Positions 1 to 5,501 of a DNA stretch of 5,509 bases are shown here, in pieces. Position 1 is the stretch's first letter, and each line of letters opens with the position of its first letter. The notes under the pieces are model-generated. The model saw only the letters and a list, made by a program, of their open reading frames with translations. It ran no database searches and was not told the origin of the DNA. Location: positions 1 to 5,509 of the forward strand of contig CADBSL010000034.1 of the NCBI GenBank assembly GCA_902797345.1. Reading direction: 5' to 3'. This DNA comes from an uncultured Eubacteriales bacterium (lineage in GTDB: Bacteria; Bacillota; Clostridia; Peptostreptococcales; Anaerovoracaceae). Position numbers and translations under genes: made by a program.

Positions 1-105
1 CGCTTCAGCTTCTCCGCAGACAACACGAAGGAAGAGATGGATGCGGTGCTGGACTGCCTGAAAAAGTCCGTGGCTTCGATCCGAAAGATCACGAGAAAGA
101 GATAG
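1..105 (+). CDS. Cysteine desulfurase (NifS/IscS-type), C-terminal end only
   Basis: Only the last 34 codons are present, open at the left edge and ending at TAG 103-105. The visible peptide begins RFSFSADNTKEEMDAVLDCL and ends in a basic tail. The pattern R-x-S-F-x-x-x-N-T-x-E-E-M-D-x-V is typical of the C-terminal strand and helix of class V aminotransferase-fold cysteine desulfurases. These PLP enzymes take sulfur from L-cysteine as an enzyme-bound persulfide. The catalytic lysine and cysteine lie outside the window. The call is strengthened by the next gene: in many Firmicutes a dedicated desulfurase precedes thiI and donates sulfur to it. The gap to thiI is 28 nt on the same strand, so co-transcription is likely. 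The subtype cannot be decided from this fragment. Confidence 0.8.
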   Translation, partial: RFSFSADNTKEEMDAVLDCLKKSVASIRKITRKR

Positions 106-133
106 AAGATGGGAGATAGGAGACAGGAAGAGT
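101..133 (+). repeat. Degenerate tandem heptamer (GATRGRA) overlapping stop codon and thiI RBS
   Basis: Four consecutive 7-nt units can be read: GATAGAA (101-107), GATGGGA (108-114), GATAGGA (115-121) and GACAGGA (122-128). The first unit contains the desulfurase stop codon TAG. The last supplies the AGGA Shine-Dalgarno core (125-128), 5 nt before the thiI ATG at 134. A 15-nt stretch, AGATGGGAGATAGGA (107-121), recurs exactly at 5405-5419 after the HutP-family gene. Read as RNA, the array gives UAG, UGG, UAG and CAG triplets at a 7-nt period. The repeat is seen directly; any function is inference. Confidence 0.7.
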
Positions 134-1327
134 ATGGATAAAGTACTGATCATCAAATACGGGGAAATCGCCCTGAAGGGAATGAACAAACCCTATTTCG
201 AGCGGGTGCTGATGGAACGGATCAAAAAAGCGGTCAAGGACTTCCCCGGCGCCCACGTGTGGCGTTACGAGGGCGTGGTTTTCGCCCGGACGGATGCGCC
301 GGAGAGACTGAAGGAAATGGCCCAGGAAGTGGCCCGGGTCTTCGGCGTCTCCACCGTCAGCATCGCGGCGGAAGTGGAATCCGACCCGGAAACGATCTTT
401 CCGGCGGCGGCGGAATACATGAAGGAACTCCGGGAGCAGCAGAAGATCTACACCTTCAAGGTGGAGGCGAAGCGCAGCAACAAGCAGTTCCCCATCATTT
501 CCCCGGAGATCGCCCGGAAGGCCGGCGGCAGCATCCTCAAGGCCTGCAACGACGACCCGAACTACCCGTTGAGAGTCAATGTCCACACCCCGGACTGCCT
601 GTTGTTCATGGACGTCCGGCGGGACAAGACCTACATTTATCACGATAAACTGGAAGGCTTCGGAGGACTGCCTCTGGGGACCAACGGGAAGGGCCTGGTG
701 CTCTTATCCGGCGGCATCGACAGCCCGGTGGCTTCCTGGATGATGGCCAAGAGAGGGATGAACATCGAAGCCATCCACTTCCATTCCTACCCCTTTACCA
801 GCGACCGGGCCAAGGAAAAGGTGCTGGACCTGGTGAAGGTGCTGGCAGGGTACTGCGGGCGGATCAAGGTCCACTGCATCAACCTTCTGGAGATCCAACA
901 GGCCATCAATGAACATTGTCCGGAAGAACAGATGACGATCCTTTCCCGGCGCTTCATGATGAAGATCGCCGAGCGTCTGGCACAGGATGTGAAGGCGGAT
1001 GTGCTGATCACCGGCGAGAACGTGGGCCAGGTGGCCAGCCAGACCGTCCAGGGGCTGGTGGTGACGGACAACGCCGTGCAGATGCCGGTGATGCGGCCGC
1101 TGATCGCCATGGACAAGGTGGACATCATGGCCATCGCTCAGAAGATCGGCACCTTCGAGATCTCCATCCAGCCTTACGAGGACTGCTGCACGGTCTTCCT
1201 GCCGAAGCACCCCTCCACGAAGCCGAAGCTGGAGAGCATCCTCCTGTCGGAGAGCCATCTGGACGTGGAGGCGCTGATCGACAGTGCGTTTGAAACGATG
1301 GAAGAGTATACGATTTTCCCAGAGTAG
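134..1327 (+). CDS. thiI: tRNA 4-thiouridine sulfurtransferase ThiI
   Basis: ThiI adenylates U8 of tRNA and transfers sulfur to form 4-thiouridine; in some organisms it also supplies sulfur for the thiamin thiazole. The 397 residues match the short Firmicute form (about 400 aa), which lacks the C-terminal rhodanese domain of the E. coli enzyme. Visible parts are an N-terminal ferredoxin-like region (about 1-60), a THUMP tRNA-binding domain (about 61-165) and a PP-loop pyrophosphatase domain from about 180. The ATP-binding loop is SGGIDSP (192-198), TGENVGQVASQT is at 293-304, and the family signature PYEDCCTVFLPKHP is at 347-360. Cys351 or Cys352 in that signature probably corresponds to the catalytic cysteine (E. 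coli Cys344). The ATG at 134 follows AGGA (125-128) and gives the normal family N-terminus. It lies 28 nt after a cysteine desulfurase gene, its likely sulfur donor, so the two probably form an operon. Nothing appears truncated. Confidence 0.96.
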   Translation: MDKVLIIKYGEIALKGMNKPYFERVLMERIKKAVKDFPGAHVWRYEGVVFARTDAPERLKEMAQEVARVFGVSTVSIAAEVESDPETIFPAAAEYMKELREQQKIYTFKVEAKRSNKQFPIISPEIARKAGGSILKACNDDPNYPLRVNVHTPDCLLFMDVRRDKTYIYHDKLEGFGGLPLGTNGKGLVLLSGGIDSPVASWMMAKRGMNIEAIHFHSYPFTSDRAKEKVLDLVKVLAGYCGRIKVHCINLLEIQQAINEHCPEEQMTILSRRFMMKIAERLAQDVKADVLITGENVGQVASQTVQGLVVTDNAVQMPVMRPLIAMDKVDIMAIAQKIGTFEISIQPYEDCCTVFLPKHPSTKPKLESILLSESHLDVEALIDSAFETMEEYTIFPE

Positions 1328-1329
1328 GA

Positions 1330-1492
1330 CCCCTCTCAGTCTGCTGCGCAGACAGCTCAGCCACAGCACGCGATTGACATCGAAATCAAAGATTTCGGGT
1401 CACTCAGCGTCCCCAGAGGGGAGAGCCAAGGTCTTTTCTTGCCTCCCCCCGCTGGGGGGAGGTGGCACCGCCGAAGGCGGTGACGGAGAGGG
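1330..1492. repeat. Hairpin-rich intergenic palindromic element (MITE/REP-like candidate)
   Basis: This non-coding stretch is bounded by near-perfect inverted ends: CCCTCTCAGTC (1331-1341) and GACGGAGAGGG (1482-1492), with one mismatch over 11 bp. Between them lie five short hairpins with 3-nt loops: 1339-1353 (6-bp stem), 1381-1397 (7-bp stem), 1411-1421 (4-bp stem), 1442-1462 (9-bp C/G stem) and 1466-1482 (7-bp stem). It has no convincing ORF and no transposase. The right half (the C-run/G-run hairpin followed by GGTGGCACCGCC and GACGGAGAGGG) resembles intergenic repeats I remember from gut Clostridia genomes; that resemblance is from memory and untested. The hairpins could also help stop transcription or stabilise the thiI mRNA 3' end. 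Confidence 0.6.
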
Positions 1493-1509
1493 AGATGGGA
1501 ATAAAAAGA

Positions 1510-1540
1510 CCCCCGGGCGAGTGATTCGCTCGGGGGTTTT
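1510..1540. terminator. Bidirectional intrinsic terminator between thiI and the PBP gene
   Basis: An 11-bp stem (1510-1520 paired with 1526-1536, one G-T wobble) closes a 5-nt loop. On the plus strand it is followed by TTTT (1537-1540). On the minus strand the same stem is followed by a T-run complementary to the A-run at 1503-1507. It lies 17 nt past the minus-strand PBP stop codon and about 180 nt past the thiI stop, so it can end transcription from both convergent genes. The T-run is slightly better in the PBP direction. Confidence 0.85.
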
Positions 1541-1552
1541 GTGCGTCTTGGC

Positions 1553-4500
1553 TTAGTTGCCGGTGGTCCCGGTAGCCTGCTGCTGTTGCTGCTGTTGTTG
1601 CTGTTGCTGCTGCTGCTGTTGTTGCTGCTGCTGCTGTTTTTTCTTCGCATCCAGCTGTGCCTGATAGGAGTAGTCCGGCTTACCGGCGATCCGGGTACGT
1701 CCCTTGACATACCATTCGGAACCGGATCTGTAGACACTTTCCGGAGGTTCGAAGGACTTGGCCTCCAGACCGCTGTGGACCTGTCTCATGACGTTGCTCC
1801 AAAGAGCAGCCGCCGCACCGGAACCATTGGTCAACTGGATATTATAGTCGTTCCCGATCCAGACTGCCGCTGTGTAATACGGAGTGAATCCGCAGAACCA
1901 GGCGTCGTAGTTGCTGGATGTGGTACCGGTCTTACCGGCAACCGGGATGGTGGAGTTGTTTCCGTAGATCCGGGCTCTGGAACCGGTACCGCCGGATACA
2001 GCAGACCGGAGGATATCCGTCATCAGGAAGGCGGAACCGTCGTCGATGACTCTGGTGCCTCTGTCCGGATCGCATTCATAGATCACATCGCCGTTTCTGT
2101 CTAAGATCTTGGCGATCGTGGTCGGTTTCTTGTAAATACCGCCGTTGGCGATGGTGGCGTAAGCGCCGGCGCTTTCGATGGGCTTCAGACCTCTTGTCAG
2201 ACCGCCCAGACCCAGAGCCGCCAGACTCTTGTCATTCGGGTCCACCAGAGTGGTGATGCCCAGCTTCTGCAGGAACTCGTAACTGGTCTCGATCCCTACC
2301 GCTTCCAGGGTACGGACCGCAACGACGTTGACGGAGCCCATGACCGCGCTTCTCATCGTAATGTTGCCCTTATAGCCGCCGCCCGCGTTCTTCGGCCATT
2401 CTCTGCCGCCCACCTTGTTCGGCGTATCTGGTGTGATGGTGGAGCCGGTGTAGCCTTTGATGATGGCCGGTGTGTAGACCGCCAGCGGTTTGATGGAGGA
2501 TCCCGGCTGTCTCGGGGAATCCGCCCGGTTGTAGAGCTTGCTGCCTTCGATATTCCGGCCGCCTACCATGGCCTTGATCTGACCGGTGGACTGCTCGATG
2601 ATGACCATCGCGCTCTGAGGCTGCTGGGATTCGGGGATCAGCTTGAAGTAATCCGGGGAGATGGTGATCTTGCCGGTCTCCATGTTGTATGCGAACAGGT
2701 TCGGATTCTTTTCCAGGAACTCGTGCATGATGATCAGGTTCCGCTGGGAATCCATTACCTTGTAAGCCGGGTCTACACCGTAGACGGTGCCGCCGGCTGT
2801 GATGTACATCCGGTTTTCTTTATACAGGTACATCGGACGGAGGCTGATGCCGATATCCGTCTGATTGCCGTTGCTGTCCTTGGAAACGCTGAAGGCAAGC
2901 TTGTGGTCTCTGTACAGATACAGGTTGCCGTTGGAGTCGTAGGAGAACTCGTCTTCATCCAGCGTCACGCTGCCATCTTCATTGAAGAAGTTGGACTGGT
3001 TGAACAGCATGATCTGACGGCTTCTGTTGATGATGTTGCCGGCAGCATCCTTCCGGGACCAGCTGACGCCCGGGAAGTTGCCGTTCTGGGTGTAGGCATC
3101 TTCCACGATGGCCTGCATGCCGGTATCCAGTGTGGTGTAGATGGACAACCCTCCGGTATAGAGCCGGTTCTTCGCTTCGGTGGCGGAGAGTCCCAGTTCT
3201 TCCTGCAGGATCTCGACCACTTCATCCTTCGCATAGTCGGTGAAGTACGTGGAGAGGGCCTTGGTCTCGGACATGTTCTCCGGCGGCCGCAGGGAATCCC
3301 TCAGGTCGTAAGCGATGGCTGCGTCGGCTTCCTCCTGTGTGATGTAGCCGTCTTCCAACATGAAGTTCACGACCCATTTCTGCCGATCCTTGAAGGAGCT
3401 GTTGTAGACCAGGATGTATTCATCCTGCATCCCGATCACATCCGAATTCTCCGGATCGATGGCATCGGCCTGATATCGTTTGATCAGCGCGTAGGCGCTG
3501 GGGTTCTTCGGGATCGTCGCCAGGGCGGTGCATTCCGCCAGGTTCAGATCGCCCACCGATTTATTGAAGTAGGTCTGGGCCGCTGCCTCCACACCATAGG
3601 CATTAAAGCCCAGGTAAATGGTGTTCAGGTAGGCCTCGACGATCTGTTCCTTGGTCAGGCTGTGTTCCAGGATCACGGTATAATAGGCTTCTGTGATCTT
3701 ACGGACCATCGTTCGGTCGCTCTTGGATTCCGGCAGGAATACGTTACGGGCCAGCTGCTGGGTGATGGTACTGGTACCGGAGATATTATCCCCGTTTCGC
3801 AGACTCTCCCACAGGGCGCCGGCTATTCGAACGAAGTTGAAGCCCTTATGCTTCCAGAAGGTCTTGTCTTCGATGGCCACGAAGGCATTCACCAGATCCT
3901 CCGGCATATCCTCGTAATTGAGGTTGGTACGCATCTCGTCGGCCATGACCTTTTCGATCTGATCTCCGTTCCCGTCGTAGATCACGGAGTTTTCCGCCAG
4001 CATGGTGTAGATGCTGTTGGGGTCGATCTCATCGGCGTTGTTGATGATGAACGCTACGGAGATCGCTCCGGCCACGGCGGCCACGATGGCTGCCAGAAGG
4101 ATCGTCAGTAAGGTGATCTTCACGGCCTTGAAGAAGGTGATCTTCTTGCTTCTGCGTTTTCTCTTTCTCGGACCGCTTCCCTGCCGGATCGGTTTCTTTC
4201 CGGCATTCTTCGCACTGCGGGGGCCTGTTGCAGCGGCTGCTGCTCCGGCCGCAGTCGCCCCGGCAGCGGTGGTGGCTGCTGCAGCGGCGGGTTTTTCCCT
4301 GCGGAAGCGTTTTTTCTTTTCCGGCTTAGCCGCTTTCTGCTTGGCGGAACGAGGACCGTTTGCTTCGGCACTTTGTTCCGGTCTCGGGCGGCGTTTCTTC
4401 ACCGTACCGTCGGCAGTCCGGGCGGCTCCGGCTGCAGTTCCGGCAGCGGCTGCCTTCCGGGTCCCGTCGGGAGCCGGTTTTCTGCGGGCTCCTTCCGGCC

Positions 4501-4783
4501 GCCGGGCTTTATCCGAGGGCTTGCGTTTTTTTCTCGCGGGAGTCCCGTCGCCCTGTTCGGGCCGAGGACGGCGTTTTGGCTTTTTATGCTGCTCAGCATT
4601 GCCCTTTCCGGCATCATCTTTGTAATAGATGGAATCGTACCCGCCCTGGTTGGAAGCGGTGGATTTCTTGTGCAGCTGCTTTTTCACAGGCGCATCGGAA
4701 CCCGAAGGCTTCCCGGCGTTGGAGTCCGGGGTATTACTGATGTTTTCGGAAGGATTCATGCCATCATGGATATTGTCAGACAA
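1553..4783 (-). CDS. Class A penicillin-binding protein (PBP1A family; GT51 glycosyltransferase plus transpeptidase)
   Basis: This bifunctional peptidoglycan synthase polymerises lipid II and cross-links stem peptides on the outer membrane face. It has 1076 residues, long for the family. Residues 1-214 are a Lys/Arg/Ala/Pro-rich cytoplasmic extension, and a single membrane anchor lies at about 222-247. The GT51 domain (about 268-440) has catalytic Glu305 in AIEDKTFWKHKG, the GTSTITQQLARN motif (336-347) and a second Glu at 373 in ILEHSLTKEQIVEAYLN. The transpeptidase has SSIK (762-765, nucleophile Ser762), SVN (817-819) and KTGT (951-954), so both activities look intact. An insertion of about 150 residues (roughly 566-722) precedes the transpeptidase core. 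The C-terminus is 20 glutamines plus ATGTTGN. The start is TTG (4781-4783), chosen because GGAGG lies 7 nt upstream; the first ATG (codon 9) has no such site. The gene is convergent with thiI and divergent from the HutP-family gene. Its exact equivalent among ponA/pbp paralogues cannot be decided. Confidence 0.96.
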   Translation of the reverse strand: MSDNIHDGMNPSENISNTPDSNAGKPSGSDAPVKKQLHKKSTASNQGGYDSIYYKDDAGKGNAEQHKKPKRRPRPEQGDGTPARKKRKPSDKARRPEGARRKPAPDGTRKAAAAGTAAGAARTADGTVKKRRPRPEQSAEANGPRSAKQKAAKPEKKKRFRREKPAAAAATTAAGATAAGAAAAATGPRSAKNAGKKPIRQGSGPRKRKRRSKKITFFKAVKITLLTILLAAIVAAVAGAISVAFIINNADEIDPNSIYTMLAENSVIYDGNGDQIEKVMADEMRTNLNYEDMPEDLVNAFVAIEDKTFWKHKGFNFVRIAGALWESLRNGDNISGTSTITQQLARNVFLPESKSDRTMVRKITEAYYTVILEHSLTKEQIVEAYLNTIYLGFNAYGVEAAAQTYFNKSVGDLNLAECTALATIPKNPSAYALIKRYQADAIDPENSDVIGMQDEYILVYNSSFKDRQKWVVNFMLEDGYITQEEADAAIAYDLRDSLRPPENMSETKALSTYFTDYAKDEVVEILQEELGLSATEAKNRLYTGGLSIYTTLDTGMQAIVEDAYTQNGNFPGVSWSRKDAAGNIINRSRQIMLFNQSNFFNEDGSVTLDEDEFSYDSNGNLYLYRDHKLAFSVSKDSNGNQTDIGISLRPMYLYKENRMYITAGGTVYGVDPAYKVMDSQRNLIIMHEFLEKNPNLFAYNMETGKITISPDYFKLIPESQQPQSAMVIIEQSTGQIKAMVGGRNIEGSKLYNRADSPRQPGSSIKPLAVYTPAIIKGYTGSTITPDTPNKVGGREWPKNAGGGYKGNITMRSAVMGSVNVVAVRTLEAVGIETSYEFLQKLGITTLVDPNDKSLAALGLGGLTRGLKPIESAGAYATIANGGIYKKPTTIAKILDRNGDVIYECDPDRGTRVIDDGSAFLMTDILRSAVSGGTGSRARIYGNNSTIPVAGKTGTTSSNYDAWFCGFTPYYTAAVWIGNDYNIQLTNGSGAAAALWSNVMRQVHSGLEAKSFEPPESVYRSGSEWYVKGRTRIAGKPDYSYQAQLDAKKKQQQQQQQQQQQQQQQQQQQQATGTTGN
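1577..1636 (-). repeat. CAG/CAA trinucleotide tract encoding 20 glutamines in the PBP tail
   Basis: Exactly 20 uninterrupted Gln codons (14 CAG, 6 CAA, irregularly mixed) encode residues 1050-1069, preceded by KKK and followed by ATGTTGN and the stop. Because the unit is 3 nt, slippage would change tail length without breaking the reading frame. The CAA interruptions should partly stabilise it. The tail should lie outside the cell, beyond the transpeptidase domain. On the opposite strand the same DNA reads as a leucine run, which is a shadow. Confidence 0.95.
4142..4783 (-). other. Low-complexity basic N-terminal extension of the PBP (residues 1-214)
   Basis: The segment before the membrane anchor is rich in Lys, Arg, Ala, Pro and Gly and has no recognisable fold. 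It contains internal repeats: RRPRPEQ at 71-77 and 131-137, and GPRSAK at 143-148 and 187-192. An Ala/Thr/Gly-rich block spans about 166-186, and a very basic stretch, PRKRKRRSKK (205-214), sits just before the membrane segment. The orientation fits the positive-inside rule, so it should be cytoplasmic and disordered. Contact with a cell-division partner, nucleic acid or acidic phospholipid is possible but inferred. Confidence 0.8.
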
Positions 4784-4790
4784 TGTACTA

Positions 4791-4795
4791 CCTCC
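4791..4795 (-). promoter_or_regulatory. Ribosome binding site that fixes the PBP TTG start
   Basis: The minus strand reads GGAGG here, then 7 nt (TAGTACA), then TTG at 4783-4781. This is a near-consensus Shine-Dalgarno at good spacing. The nearest in-frame ATG (4759-4757, codon 9) has no comparable purine-rich site upstream, so the TTG start is preferred. Confidence 0.85.
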
Positions 4796-4869
4796 ATTTG
4801 TTTCTTCAGTCGAGTCATAATGTATAAAACTGCATAAAATGCGATTGTATCATAAGTCCCTATCTTACG

Positions 4870-4897
4870 ATTATACCATATTTAGAATTTTTGGCTA
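4870..4897 (-). promoter_or_regulatory. Sigma-A-type promoter for the PBP gene (extended -10)
   Basis: On the minus strand TATAAT (4875-4870) is preceded by TGG, giving the extended -10 TGGTATAAT (4878-4870). A weak -35, TAGCCA (4897-4892), lies at 16-nt spacing and matches TTGACA at 4 of 6 bases. Transcription would begin near 4863 and leave an untranslated leader of about 80 nt. Confidence 0.6.
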
Positions 4898-4917
4898 TTC
4901 TTTTTTCTAAAACCGTG

Positions 4918-4928
4918 TATAATATAAT
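4918..4928 (+). promoter_or_regulatory. Probable -10 region for the HutP-family gene
   Basis: Two overlapping perfect TATAAT hexamers occur at 4918-4923 and 4923-4928, about 65 nt before the ATG at 4990. The best -35-like hexamer, TTGGCT (4891-4896), is 21 nt from the first -10, which is too far for a standard promoter. Either the -35 is very weak or an activator is used. The region is back to back with the PBP promoter, whose putative -35 overlaps the same bases. Confidence 0.45.
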
Positions 4929-4955
4929 ATAACAGTAACAAAAAAGTAAGAAAAA

Positions 4956-4969
4956 GCGAAGAAATTCGC
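4956..4969 (+). other. Small GNRA-tetraloop hairpin in the HutP-family leader
   Basis: GCGAA (4956-4960) and TTCGC (4965-4969) form a 5-bp stem closed by a GAAA tetraloop (4961-4964). It lies 8 nt upstream of the GGAG ribosome binding site (4978-4981). It is too short, and has no T-run, to be a terminator. It could stabilise the mRNA 5' region or be chance. Confidence 0.4.
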
Positions 4970-4989
4970 CTAGGAATGGAGAGATTTTA

Positions 4990-5403
4990 ATGTACGGAAG
5001 TATCGATGTCGCCAGAGCAGCCATCCAGGTCGCCCTGACCGGTTCCAGACAATCAGAAGAAAATCTCATCGCCAGACTCGGCGAGCGGGGACTTCGGGCC
5101 GCAGCGGTCGACGTGGGCGGCAACATCAGCGAGACCATCCACGTGGTCATCGAACGGGCCATCATCGCCTCCCGGAAGTGCCACATCACAGAAGAAAACC
5201 ACATCCACGACGGCGCCATCGCCGGAGCCGCCAAGGACGCCATCATGCAGATCTCTTCCCGGGTCAACGGTCTGAACGGAGGCGGGAAGATCGGGATCTG
5301 CCGGGGCGGGGAGCACCTTTCCGTGTGCATCTTCATGAGCGCCGGGCTGCTGCACTTGAACGAGGTGGTCATCGGCCTGGGACACAGAGCCATCGCGGAG
5401 TGA
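4990..5403 (+). CDS. HutP-family protein (possible RNA-binding antiterminator)
   Basis: The 137 residues match the clostridial HutP-like family: the N-terminus MYGSIDVARAAIQVAL, the block AAAVDVGGNISETIHVVIERA (37-57), GGGKIGICRGGEHLSVCIF (97-115) and GLLHLNEVVIGLGHRAI (119-135). B. subtilis HutP (148 aa) is a hexameric regulator that binds L-histidine, a divalent metal and UAG-rich hut mRNA to prevent termination. Compared from memory without gaps, this protein keeps His122 (equivalent to His138) but has Gly where B. subtilis has His73 and His77. It also has Ile58, Ile59 and Asn96 in place of Glu55, Thr56 and Thr99. Histidine sensing therefore cannot be assumed. The start ATG has GGAG 8 nt upstream. 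No hut enzyme gene is visible. A TAG-heptamer array and a terminator follow directly, an arrangement like the hutP-hutH junction. Family membership is well supported; the exact ligand and target are unknown. Confidence 0.85.
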   Translation: MYGSIDVARAAIQVALTGSRQSEENLIARLGERGLRAAAVDVGGNISETIHVVIERAIIASRKCHITEENHIHDGAIAGAAKDAIMQISSRVNGLNGGGKIGICRGGEHLSVCIFMSAGLLHLNEVVIGLGHRAIAE

Positions 5404-5405
5404 GA

Positions 5406-5433
5406 GATGGGAGATAGGAAATAGAAGATAGAA
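5406..5433 (+). repeat. TAG-bearing heptamer array after the HutP-family gene; candidate protein-binding RNA site
   Basis: Four tandem 7-nt units start 3 nt after the stop codon: GATGGGA (5406-5412), GATAGGA (5413-5419), AATAGAA (5420-5426) and GATAGAA (5427-5433). They place TAG at 5415, 5422 and 5429, giving exactly TAG-N4-TAG-N4-TAG, with a TGG in register before them. This spacing is the one known for the B. subtilis HutP RNA target (three NAG triplets separated by 4 nt). The array ends 5 nt before a terminator stem. The pattern is seen directly; binding is inferred. Confidence 0.6.
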
Positions 5434-5438
5434 GAAAT

Positions 5439-5469
5439 GCTGAGGGTTTACGAAAAGCCCTCGGCTTTT
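5439..5469 (+). terminator. Intrinsic terminator between the HutP-family gene and the next gene
   Basis: An 11-bp stem (5439-5449 with 5455-5465, two G-T wobbles) closes a 5-nt loop (5450-5454). It is followed by TTTT (5466-5469) and, after GTA, a second run of six T (5473-5478). It lies between the HutP-family stop (5403) and an ATG at 5502. It may be a constitutive terminator or the terminator of a regulated read-through switch. No alternative anti-terminator pairing with the purine-rich array upstream is obvious, so any control would probably need a protein. Confidence 0.85.
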
Positions 5470-5501
5470 GTATTTTTTGGGGTCATGGGAAAGGAGAAAA
5501 C

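Noticed and set aside
101..133. CRISPR-like short tandem repeat reading of the heptamers
   Set aside because: Units are 7 nt and contiguous, with no spacers, so this is a simple tandem repeat.
704..1369. Minus-strand open frame opposite thiI
   Set aside because: It is antisense to the conserved PP-loop domain of ThiI, rich in His, Leu and Arg as shadow frames often are, with no motif.
1482..1503. Possible third heptamer array (GAGATGGGAATA) near the palindromic element
   Set aside because: Only one unit, GATGGGA (1494-1500), fits the consensus; neighbouring units are out of pattern and have no TAG triplets in register.
1284..1556. Small plus-strand frame running from the end of thiI through the hairpin element
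   Set aside because: It crosses the palindromic element and the terminator, starts inside thiI in another frame, and has no clear ribosome binding site.
1541..2104. Plus-strand frame with a poly-leucine run that looks like a signal or membrane segment
   Set aside because: The leucines are the complement of the poly-Gln CAG/CAA codons of the PBP tail. No ribosome binding site or family match is visible.
2723..4111. Long plus-strand open frame (462 codons) opposite the PBP gene
   Set aside because: It lies wholly antisense to the conserved GT51 and transpeptidase coding sequence, has no recognisable domain, and arises from the codon bias of the real gene.
4757..4759. ATG at PBP codon 9 as the true start
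   Set aside because: It has no Shine-Dalgarno at proper distance, whereas TTG at 4783-4781 has GGAGG 7 nt upstream.
4373..4837. Plus-strand Gly/Ser/Phe-rich frames opposite the PBP N-terminal extension
   Set aside because: They are complements of the low-complexity Lys/Arg/Ala/Pro codons and look hydrophobic only for that reason.
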